Source of the DNA: Nonomuraea turkmeniaca
Lineage (GTDB): Bacteria > Actinomycetota > Actinomycetes > Streptosporangiales > Streptosporangiaceae
Length of the DNA stretch: 53,477 nt
Direction: 5' to 3'
NCBI RefSeq assembly: GCF_005889735.1
Contig: NZ_VCKY01000045.1
Coordinates: 1 to 53,477 of the forward strand
Shown: piece by piece, positions 9,506-16,196 of the stretch
How the letters are laid out: every line of letters starts with the position of its first letter
How positions within the stretch are numbered: the stretch's first letter is position 1
The notes under the pieces: generated by a model
What the model saw: only the letters and a program-made list of their open reading frames with translations
Told to the model about the DNA's origin: nothing
The model's database searches: none
Position numbers and translations under genes: made by a program

Positions 9506-10743
9506 TGACCGTGGGTGACGTCGAGGGCTTGCTGCGCGAGCTGGCGCCACAGGTCCTGGGCGTGCTCGTCCGCCGCTACGAGCAGTTCGACACCTGCGAG
9601 GACGCCGTGCAGGAGGCGCTGCTCGACGCGGCCGTGCAGTGGCCGGAGCAGGGCCTGCCGGACCGTCCGCGGGCGTGGCTGATCACCGTGGCCTCGCGTC
9701 GGCTCGTCGATCACATGCGCAGCGAGCACGCGCGGCGGCGGCGGGAGGAGAGCGTGGCGGTCAGCGTGCCCGCCGACGCGTTCGTGGCGGCGGCGCCGGG
9801 TGAGGAGCGGCCCGGCGACCAGGATGACACGTTGACGCTGCTGTTCCTGTGCTGCCATCCGGCGTTGTCGCAGCCGTCGCAGCTGGCGCTCACGCTGCGG
9901 GCGGTGGGCGGGTTGACGACGGCGCAGATCGCCAGCGCGTTCCTGGTGCCCGAGGCGACGATGGCGCAGCGGATCAGCCGGGCCAAGCAGCGCATCAAAT
10001 CCACCGGCGTGCCGTTCGCGATGCCGCCGGAGGCCGAGCGGGCCGACCGGCTACGTGTGGTACTGCACGTGCTGTACCTGATCTTCAATGAGGGGTACAC
10101 CGCCACTTCCGGGCCCGAGCTGCATCGGACGGAGCTGACCAGCGAGGCGATCAGGCTCGCCAGGTCCGTACGGCGGCTGCTGCCCGATGACGGGGAGGTG
10201 GCCGGGCTGCTGGCGCTCATGCTGCTGACCGAGGCGCGGCGGCCGGCGCGGACCGGGCCGGACGGGGGGCTGATCCCGCTGGCCGAGCAGGACCGGAGCA
10301 TGTGGGACCGGCGGCTCATCGACGAGGGCGTCGAGCTGGTGACCAAGGCGTTGTCGACGACCGCGCTGGGGCCGTACCAGGTGCAGGCGGCCATCGCGGC
10401 GGTGCACGACGAGGCGGCGACGGCGGAGGAGACGGACTGGCCGCAGATCCTCGCGTTGTACGGGGTGCTGTCCGGTCTGGACGACAACCCGGTCGTCAAG
10501 CTCAACCACGCGGTGGCCGTGGCCATGGTGCGCGGCCCGCGGGCCGGGCTCGACCTGCTCGACCGCCTGGCGGCCGACGAGCGGATGACGCGGCACCACC
10601 GGCTGGCCGCGGTACGCGCCCACCTGCTGGAGATGGCGGGCGACGTGGCGGCGGCGGTGGCCGCTTACGAGGAGGCGGCCCGGCTGACGACCAGCCTGCC
10701 GGAGCGGCGCTACCTCGAATACCGAGCAACCCGCCTGTCTTGA
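9505..10743 (+). CDS. ECF42-type RNA polymerase sigma factor with C-terminal extension
   Basis: A 412-residue ECF sigma factor. Region 2 is at the N-terminus (QFDTCEDAVQEALLDAA, then PRAWLITVASRRLVDHMRSE). The sigma-4 helix-turn-helix is around LRAVGGLTTAQIASAFLVPE, followed by MAQRISRAKQRIK. After about residue 180 comes the long helical C-terminal domain (LHVLYLIFNEGYTAT, LLALMLLTEARRPART, LNHAVAVAMVRGP) diagnostic of the ECF42 (YCII-associated) group; that extension is known to be needed for activity in family members. No anti-sigma factor is adjacent, as usual for this group. The GTG start shares a base with the stop of the YCII remnant, and GAGG lies just upstream. The normal DGPF partner is broken here. 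Confidence 0.9.
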   Translation: MTVGDVEGLLRELAPQVLGVLVRRYEQFDTCEDAVQEALLDAAVQWPEQGLPDRPRAWLITVASRRLVDHMRSEHARRRREESVAVSVPADAFVAAAPGEERPGDQDDTLTLLFLCCHPALSQPSQLALTLRAVGGLTTAQIASAFLVPEATMAQRISRAKQRIKSTGVPFAMPPEAERADRLRVVLHVLYLIFNEGYTATSGPELHRTELTSEAIRLARSVRRLLPDDGEVAGLLALMLLTEARRPARTGPDGGLIPLAEQDRSMWDRRLIDEGVELVTKALSTTALGPYQVQAAIAAVHDEAATAEETDWPQILALYGVLSGLDDNPVVKLNHAVAVAMVRGPRAGLDLLDRLAADERMTRHHRLAAVRAHLLEMAGDVAAAVAAYEEAARLTTSLPERRYLEYRATRLS

Positions 10744-11010
10744 CCATGCCCGGCCGAAGGTGCACTACCACCTGCGGACGCTGGAGCGGCACGGCCTGGT
10801 CGAGCTGGGGCTGCTGGCGCTGGCCGCGCAGCTCGTACGGGACGTCGGCGCCCTCATCACCGGGGCCGCGAACGCGCAGAAGCGGGTGGCGACGCTCGCG
10901 ATCGACAGCGAGGTGCGCTTCGCGTCGGCGGCCGACCGGGCGACGTTCGCCGAGGAGCTGCGAACTGCGTGACGTCACTGGTCAGCAAATATCACGACGA
11001 GAGCGCATCG
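10742..11010 (+). pseudogene. Broken HTH_20/ArsR-like regulator (deletions plus frameshift)
   Basis: Directly after the sigma factor stop, one frame reads ARPKVHYHLRTLERHGLVEL. This is the recognition helix and wing of an ArsR-like HTH_20 regulator, but the first helices are missing. It then jumps to the family's C-terminal part (LAAQLVRDVGALITGA, VRFASAADRATFAEEL). At position 10970 that frame hits TGA; reading from base 10969 in the next frame continues the expected protein with VTSLVSKYHDESA. One base therefore appears lost at about 10969. The tail afterwards is unrecognisable. I see three lesions: a missing 5' end, an internal deletion after VEL and a one-base frameshift. Confidence 0.6.
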
Positions 11011-11099
11011 CAGCCCATCTGCTGCAAGGGTGACGACCAGGGCCCGGTGTGGCGGGACTGGCTTGGAGAGCCTGCACGCGGACGGGGCATGAGGAGGGT

Positions 11100-11582
11100 A
11101 TGAAGGTCGTCGCGCTGTCCGACACCCACGCGCCCCGGCGCTGGCACTCGTGCCCGCCCAGGGTGGCCGAGCACCTGCGGGACGCGGACGTCATCCTGCA
11201 CGCGGGAGACGTCTGCGTCGCCTCGGTGCTGGCGGAGCTGGCCGCGTACGCGCCGGTTCACGTGGTGAAGGGCAACAACGACGGCCCTGACGTGGACGCG
11301 CCCGAGACGCTGGAGCTGACCCTGGACGGGCTGCGGGTCGGCATGATCCACGACAGCGGCCCGGCCAACGGCCGGCTGGCCCGCCTGCGGCGCCGGTTCC
11401 CTGCGGCGGACCTGGTGGTGTTCGGGCACTCGCACATCCCGCTCGACGAGTCGGGCGGGGGCCTGCGGATCTTCAACCCGGGCTCCCCCACGGACCGCCG
11501 CCGTCAGCCGCACGGCACGCTCGGCCTGCTCACCATCGAGGACGGCGTGCTGACCCGGGCCGAGATCGTGCCCGTCACTTGA
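11100..11582 (+). CDS. YfcE-type metallophosphoesterase
   Basis: A 160-residue calcineurin-like phosphoesterase with all metal-binding motifs in order: LSDTH near the N-terminus, HAGDV, KGNND and FGHSH. The size and motif spacing match the YfcE/MJ0936 phosphodiesterases, which hydrolyse phosphodiester model substrates; the physiological substrate is unknown. The ATG of MKVVALSDTH is preceded by GAGGAGGGT. Its 3' end overlaps by a few bases the end of the convergent iron-binding-protein gene. Confidence 0.85.
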   Translation: MKVVALSDTHAPRRWHSCPPRVAEHLRDADVILHAGDVCVASVLAELAAYAPVHVVKGNNDGPDVDAPETLELTLDGLRVGMIHDSGPANGRLARLRRRFPAADLVVFGHSHIPLDESGGGLRIFNPGSPTDRRRQPHGTLGLLTIEDGVLTRAEIVPVT

Positions 11583-12609
11583 CGACGTCGTCGCGGGCCT
11601 TGTCCAGGTTGGCCTTGAGCTCCTCCATGACCTGGGCGTACCCGAGGTAGCTGTAGCGCTCGGCCGCGCGCCACGGGTAGAGCTGCCCCGCCTTGACAGC
11701 GGGCAGCTTGGCCCAGGTCGGCTTCTTGGCCATCTCCTCGATCTTCATCGACGCGGCGCGGGCGTCCACGAGGATGGCATCGGCCTGGTACTTGTCGGCG
11801 TTCTCCCAGCTCACAAGCTCCCAGAAGCCGCCCTCCGAGGGCTTGGGCGGGTAGACCACGTTCAGGCCCAGCTGGTCGCCCCAGTACGTGATGTCGGGAT
11901 GGTCGGGCAGGTAGGCGACGTACAGGCCGTCGGGCGTCCCCGCGACGATCATGATCTTCAGGTCGGGCCTGGCCGCGGCGAGCGCCTTGAGCGCGGCGCC
12001 GGCGGCATCGAAGCGGTTCTTGGCCTCGACCACGGAGGCCGCCTTCTGGTCCGCGCCGAGCGCGGCGGCCAGTTCGCCGTACTTCTCGATGATCTCCACC
12101 AGTGGCCTGCCGCTGAGCTGCACGCCCACGGAGGGCGCGACCTGGTCGACCGCCTCGGTGAGTTCCTTCGGGACGTACCAGAGGGAGTTCTTCTCGTACA
12201 TGCCCGCCACCATCAGGTCGGGCTGCAGCGAGGCGTACTTCTCGACGTTGAACTCGCCGAAGGCGTTCCCGACCGACTCCACCTTCGTGATGTCGACCTC
12301 ACCGACCGCGCGGTCACGGCTGCCGTCCTTGAGCCTGTGCGGTCCGAACAGCGCCACGGGCCGCAAACCGAAGTCCCACAGCGCGGCCGCCGAGTCGAAC
12401 TGGGCGACGACGCGCTGCGGCCGGTGCGGGAGCGAGATGTTCTTGCCGCGGTCGTCGGTCCACGTCCAGGGGCCCTGTTCCCCGGCGGAGGCCGCTGCCG
12501 GCGTGGCCGGTCCGGCAGGCGGGGAGGACGTTCCGCCGCAGGCGCCGACTCCTAGCACGGCGAGGGCGCCGAGGGCGGCGGCAAGGGTGCGTCGCGGGAC
12601 GATGGCCAT
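11575..12609 (-). CDS. Iron-siderophore ABC transporter substrate-binding lipoprotein
   Basis: A 344-residue lipoprotein with signal peptide and lipobox LGVGAC (Cys24). The mature part has the FecB/Peripla_BP_2 layout: WTDDRGKNISLPHRPQRVVA at the start, then QPDLMVAGMYEKNSLW and the AILVDARA region. It should bind a ferric siderophore or similar metal chelate and hand it to an ABC permease. No permease or ATPase gene is adjacent, so it is an orphan binding protein here. AGGAG sits five bases before the ATG, and a near-consensus iron box lies 42 bases upstream, so repression by iron through IdeR/DtxR is likely. Confidence 0.85.
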   Translation of the reverse strand: MAIVPRRTLAAALGALAVLGVGACGGTSSPPAGPATPAAASAGEQGPWTWTDDRGKNISLPHRPQRVVAQFDSAAALWDFGLRPVALFGPHRLKDGSRDRAVGEVDITKVESVGNAFGEFNVEKYASLQPDLMVAGMYEKNSLWYVPKELTEAVDQVAPSVGVQLSGRPLVEIIEKYGELAAALGADQKAASVVEAKNRFDAAGAALKALAAARPDLKIMIVAGTPDGLYVAYLPDHPDITYWGDQLGLNVVYPPKPSEGGFWELVSWENADKYQADAILVDARAASMKIEEMAKKPTWAKLPAVKAGQLYPWRAAERYSYLGYAQVMEELKANLDKARDDVVK

Positions 12610-12650
12610 GGATTCTCCTCATCGCGGGGTTTGCCCTTATGGACGGAATA

Positions 12651-12669
12651 TTAGATTAGCCTTACCTAA
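12651..12669 (-). promoter_or_regulatory. IdeR/DtxR iron box
   Basis: On the minus strand the sequence is TTAGGTAAGGCTAATCTAA, which agrees with the classical DtxR/IdeR box TTAGGTTAGGCTAACCTAA at 17 of 19 positions. It lies upstream of the iron-siderophore binding protein start, where it would cover or adjoin the promoter. Confidence 0.8.
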
Positions 12670-12851
12670 CTCAATAGATCGGGTGGGGTGGCGAACCAGC
12701 GGCGTACACGCCCGCGCCGCTCGTACGCCCGATGGCGTAGCCCGACGGCGACGGCCGGCGGATTCGTTCCTCCGCCGACGGCAAGATCCTGGAGTCCTTA
12801 AGGGGGTGCGGTAAGGCCACTGGAACAGGACCGTAAGCGCCCTCCAGCACA

Positions 12852-12866
12852 GTGATCACAGATCAC
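12852..12866. promoter_or_regulatory. Palindrome before flavoenzyme gene, possible operator
   Basis: GTGATC-ACA-GATCAC is a perfect six-base inverted repeat with a three-base spacer, ending 19 bases before the start codon of the FAD-linked oxidase gene. Its position fits a repressor site, but no regulator is encoded nearby to assign to it. Confidence 0.35.
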
Positions 12867-12885
12867 CGCAGAGAAGGGCAGAAAG

Positions 12886-14172
12886 ATGAGCCGGCCGTAC
12901 ACCGCCACCCTCCAGGACGAGATCACCCTCCCAGGCTTCACCGGCCCCGTGCACCTGCCGGGCCAGGACGAATACGACGAGCTGCGCCGCTCGCTCAACC
13001 CCACGGTCGACGCCCGCCCGGCCCTGGTGGCCGAGGCGTACGGGGTGGCGGACGTGCGCGCGGCGCTGCTCGCGGCGCGGGCGCGCAGGCTGCCGTTCGC
13101 GGTGCAGGCGACCGGGCACGGCACGCATGCCGCGTGCGACGGCGGCGTGCTGGTCAGGACGTCCCCGATGGCGTCGGTGCTGGTGGACCCCGTCCGCCGG
13201 ACCGCGCGGGTGGGGCCGGGCGCACGCTGGAGCGCGGTGCTGGCCGCGGCCGCCCCGTTCGGCCTGGCGCCGCTGTCGGGGTCGGCTCCGTCGGTCGGCG
13301 TCACCGGGTACACGCTGGGCGGCGGCCTCGGCTGGCTGGGGCGCAAGCACGGGTTCGCCGCCGACAGCGTGGTACGGGCCGAGGTGCTGCTGGCCGACGG
13401 CAGGCACGTCACGGCGAGCGCGACCAGCCATCCCGAGCTGTTCTGGGCGCTGCGCGGGGGCGGCGGCGGGTTCGGCGTGGTGACCTCGCTGGAGTTCCGG
13501 CTCTACCCGGTCTCGCAGGTGTACGCCGGGTTCGCGTACTTCCCGATCGAGGCGGCGGCCGGCCTCCTGCACGCGTACCGGAGCTGGATCGACGACGCTC
13601 CCGACGAGATCAGCACCGCGGTCGTGCTCAGGCGCATGCCCGCCGACGGGCCGCTGCCCGGACGGCACGTGGCGATGCTGAAGGTCATGCACGCCGGCGA
13701 GGCCGCCGAGGCCAGGCGGCTGCTGGCCCCGCTGTGGCAGGCCGCGGGTCCGGCGCTGCTGGACGAGACCCGGACGATCTCGTACGCGGACGCGGCGATG
13801 GGCGGCACCCCGAACCGGCACATGGACATGTTCGACACCGTCCCCGGCGAGGTCGCCGACATCCTGGTGCGCGCCGCCGAGCAGGCGCAGACCGTGGAGA
13901 TCCGGCACTGGGGCGGCGCGATGGGCCGCCCCGGCCCGGACGCCGGCCCGGTCAGCCACCGCGGCACCAAGTTGTCGGTCATCGTGGACACGCGGGTGCC
14001 CGGCCTGGCCGAGGAGCTGCGGCCGTACGCCAACGGCGGTACGTTCCTCAACTTCCTGTCCGACCCGGGGCGGACGGCGGCCGCCTACAGCGCGGCGGAC
14101 TACCGGCGGCTGCGGGACGTCAAGCGGGCCTACGACCCGGACGGCTTCTTCCGCATCGGCCACGTGGTCTGA
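12886..14172 (+). CDS. FAD-linked oxidase, berberine-bridge-enzyme type
   Basis: A 428-residue flavoprotein. The N-terminal half has the FAD-binding (PCMH) fold with ATGHGTHAACDGG, where the His is the expected site of covalent FAD attachment. SAPSVGVTGYTLGGGLGWLG follows, in place of the Cys-containing motif of bicovalent members, so attachment is probably through His only. The C-terminal end YDPDGFFRIGHVV resembles the usual BBE ending (YDP-NLFR). These enzymes oxidise sugars, alkaloid-like or polyketide substrates using oxygen; the substrate is not predictable. AAGG lies shortly before the ATG. It is transcribed away from the iron-binding-protein gene. Confidence 0.85.
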   Translation: MSRPYTATLQDEITLPGFTGPVHLPGQDEYDELRRSLNPTVDARPALVAEAYGVADVRAALLAARARRLPFAVQATGHGTHAACDGGVLVRTSPMASVLVDPVRRTARVGPGARWSAVLAAAAPFGLAPLSGSAPSVGVTGYTLGGGLGWLGRKHGFAADSVVRAEVLLADGRHVTASATSHPELFWALRGGGGGFGVVTSLEFRLYPVSQVYAGFAYFPIEAAAGLLHAYRSWIDDAPDEISTAVVLRRMPADGPLPGRHVAMLKVMHAGEAAEARRLLAPLWQAAGPALLDETRTISYADAAMGGTPNRHMDMFDTVPGEVADILVRAAEQAQTVEIRHWGGAMGRPGPDAGPVSHRGTKLSVIVDTRVPGLAEELRPYANGGTFLNFLSDPGRTAAAYSAADYRRLRDVKRAYDPDGFFRIGHVV

Positions 14173-14208
14173 CCGGCAATCGCCTCCGTAGCTCGCGCGG
14201 CGGCGCCC

Positions 14209-15081
14209 CTACCCCCGGCCCGCCAGGGACGGCGCCCCCAGGACGGGCCGGAGCGGGTGGGTGTCCTCCAGGACGTTCGCGCGGACCCGGGCCTCGGCGA
14301 GGCCGGCCAGCGCGGCCCGGGTGTGGAGCGGCCCGGCGGGCGCGGGACGTACCGGGGCGAGGAGCGTCACCTCGACGGCGAGCCCCCGGGTCGCGGCCAC
14401 CCGCAGCATCGAGGCCAGCAACGAGTCGTCGCCGACGAAGCAGGCGCGGGTGGAGGTCGCCGCGCCCTCGCGGTACCGCAGCGTCGCCGGGACCACCGTG
14501 GCGCCGGCGTCGATCGCGGCCTGGAAGACGGCGGGACGGAACCTGCCCATCCCGCGCCCGCACCAGGTGGTGCCCTCGGGGAAGGCGACCACGGTGTCGC
14601 CCGCCCGCAGCGCGCCCGCGATCGCGCCGACGGTCGCCGGCAGCGCGTACAGCCGCTCCCTGTCGATGAACAGCGCGCCCGAGCCCGCCACCAGCCGCCC
14701 GATGACCGGCCATCCGGCGATCTCGTGTTTGGCGAGGGGTCGCGACGGGATGGTGGCGGCGAGGACCAGCGGGTCCAGCCACGAGGTGTGGTTGGCCACG
14801 ACGAGCCCCCGCGCGTCCGGCCCGCACGCGGCGACCTCGATCCTGACGCCGAGCGACCGGAGCAGCAGCCTCGCCCACGCCCGTGTGACGCCCGCCCGCA
14901 GGCCGGCGCGGGCCCGGCAGGTGGCGAGGGACACCGGCACGCCGGTGAGGATCACCAGCAGCGCCGCCGTCAGCCGCGCGAGCCGGCGCAGCGGCCCGGC
15001 GGCGGCGGCCGGGCCGTGCACGCAGGCGGCGGGCGTGCACGGGCCGAGCGGCCGCCAGGGGCTGGGCGGGACGGAGTTCAC
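14209..15081 (-). CDS. Lysophospholipid acyltransferase, PlsC/OlsA-like
   Basis: A 290-residue PlsC-family acyltransferase with the catalytic NHTSWLD (HX4D) box and the FPEGTTW box, after one N-terminal hydrophobic segment (LTAALLVILTGVPVSLA). It should transfer a fatty acyl group from CoA or ACP to a lysolipid at the membrane. The GTG start overlaps the stop of the preceding GNAT gene as GTGA. A GNAT N-acyltransferase followed by a PlsC protein matches the two steps of ornithine-lipid synthesis (OlsB then OlsA), so O-acylation of a lyso-ornithine lipid is the favoured role; a general 1-acylglycerol-3-phosphate acyltransferase is the alternative. Confidence 0.82.
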   Translation of the reverse strand: MNSVPPSPWRPLGPCTPAACVHGPAAAAGPLRRLARLTAALLVILTGVPVSLATCRARAGLRAGVTRAWARLLLRSLGVRIEVAACGPDARGLVVANHTSWLDPLVLAATIPSRPLAKHEIAGWPVIGRLVAGSGALFIDRERLYALPATVGAIAGALRAGDTVVAFPEGTTWCGRGMGRFRPAVFQAAIDAGATVVPATLRYREGAATSTRACFVGDDSLLASMLRVAATRGLAVEVTLLAPVRPAPAGPLHTRAALAGLAEARVRANVLEDTHPLRPVLGAPSLAGRG

Positions 15082-15815
15082 CGTGCCGCTCCCACGGCGG
15101 CCTCGCCCAGGAAGTAGCGCAGGTAGCGCTGGTTGACGCGGGCCATGGACAGCAGCAGGAAGAAGTCGGCGGTGCCGAAGTCCCGGTCGTGCGCGGGCGC
15201 CCCGCACACCCAGGACCCCAGCCGCAGGTAGCCGCGCAGGAGGGCGGGCGGCACGAACCGGTCGGCGCGTTCCGTGGCCCGGCGATCCGGGCGCCAGGGG
15301 TCGCGCGGCATGACCCGGTACTCCTCCGGCCCGAGCGGCACCCGTTCGGCGACCGCCGCCGCGACCGTGCCCTGGTCGTCGAGGGGCACCGAGCAGCAGC
15401 CGGCCAGCCACTGGTGGCCGCCGTCCACCATGTACCGCGCGATGCCCGCCCACATCAGCGCCATCACCGCGCCGTCCCGGTGGCCTGGGTGCACGCAGGT
15501 GCGGCCGGCCTCGACGAGGCCCTTCCTGATCGGGGCGAGGTTGCGGAGATCGAACTCGGTGTCGGAGTAGAGCCGGTCCGCACGTCCCGGCGGCAGCAGC
15601 CGGTACGTGCCGACGACCTCGTCACCGTCGCGGACGATGAGGTGGTCGCAGTAGGCGTCGAACCGGTCGGCGTCGAGGCCGGAGACGGGGCTGTCCAGCC
15701 GCGCCCCCATCTCGCCGGCGAAGACCTCGTACCTCAGCCGTTGCGCGGCCCGCAGGTCGGCCGGGCTGGTGGCCATGCCGACCGTGTACCGACCGGTGTC
15801 AAGAGAGATCGTCAT
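15078..15815 (-). CDS. GNAT-fold N-acyltransferase, OlsB-like
   Basis: A 245-residue protein of the OlsB/hemolysin-like acyltransferase group. RLRYEVFAGEMGARL near residue 30 and the FDAYCDHLIV and VVGTYRLLPP segments are characteristic. EAGRTCVHPGHRDGAVMALMW marks the acyl-donor pocket. OlsB enzymes attach a 3-hydroxy fatty acid from ACP to ornithine, the first step of ornithine-lipid formation. Coupling by a four-base overlap to a PlsC-type gene supports a two-step lipid pathway. Start at ATG MTISLDTGRY with AAGG upstream. It is divergent from the EF-G-like gene. Confidence 0.75.
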   Translation of the reverse strand: MTISLDTGRYTVGMATSPADLRAAQRLRYEVFAGEMGARLDSPVSGLDADRFDAYCDHLIVRDGDEVVGTYRLLPPGRADRLYSDTEFDLRNLAPIRKGLVEAGRTCVHPGHRDGAVMALMWAGIARYMVDGGHQWLAGCCSVPLDDQGTVAAAVAERVPLGPEEYRVMPRDPWRPDRRATERADRFVPPALLRGYLRLGSWVCGAPAHDRDFGTADFFLLLSMARVNQRYLRYFLGEAAVGAAR

Positions 15816-15999
15816 GGGCGGGCGTCCTTCCCTGAAAGGGTCTCGCGCCTATGTCGACATGCGGAAATGACGGCGGCGTCGCCCCCCGGGGGCAGGCAGG
15901 CGTCCTCGCGGTGAACCTCGGGGCGAAAACCTGTTTCGGGCGTCGCGCCGCGTTCACTACACTCGACCCGCCATGATCGACGAGAGGAAGGAGCCGGCC

Positions 16000-16104
16000 G
16001 TGCGTCACCGCACCGCTGCCGCCGTTCCCTCGTCGCGGTACGAGGTGATTCTGGTGTCTTCGTCGCTCCGGTGCCGGCTGCGCGGCCGTCACCGGACGCC
16101 CTGA
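16000..16104 (+). CDS. Leader peptide (uORF) before EF-G-like gene
   Basis: A 34-residue frame begins with GTG preceded by AAGGAG at an ideal six-base distance, and ends at TGA 93 bases before the EF-G-like start. The peptide (VRHRTAAAVPSSRYEVILVS, then SSLRCRLRGRHRTP) is Arg-rich and has no domain. A longer version could start at ATG 15973 but lacks a ribosome site. A TACACT sequence at 15958 could be the -10 element. The short translated frame, followed at once by mutually exclusive hairpins and a translational GTPase gene, fits ribosome-mediated attenuation as known for WhiB7/WblC-controlled resistance genes. Confidence 0.6.
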   Translation: MRHRTAAAVPSSRYEVILVSSSLRCRLRGRHRTP

Positions 16105-16118
16105 CGAGGACTTTTCCG

Positions 16119-16152
16119 AGGGGCTTTCCCCTGCCCGGGTGCCGGGCCGGGG
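16119..16152 (+). promoter_or_regulatory. Competing hairpins, probable transcription attenuator
   Basis: AGGGG (16119-16123) can pair with CCCCT (16128-16132). The same CCCC can instead extend the stem GCCCGG-GTG-CCGGGC (16133-16147) by pairing with GGGG at 16149-16152. The two structures exclude each other, and the longer one is followed by CCTTTTC at about 16164. They lie between the leader-peptide stop and the EF-G-like start, so a ribosome stalled on the leader could choose between them. Confidence 0.5.
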
Positions 16153-16196
16153 CATCGCGCTGACCTTTTCACCCACGTACCGAAGGGCCATCGGCC

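Noticed and set aside
15851..15860. Perfect palindrome ATGTCGACAT upstream of the OlsB-like gene as an operator.
   Set aside because: Ten-base palindromes occur by chance in a window of this size, and there is no second copy or linked regulator.
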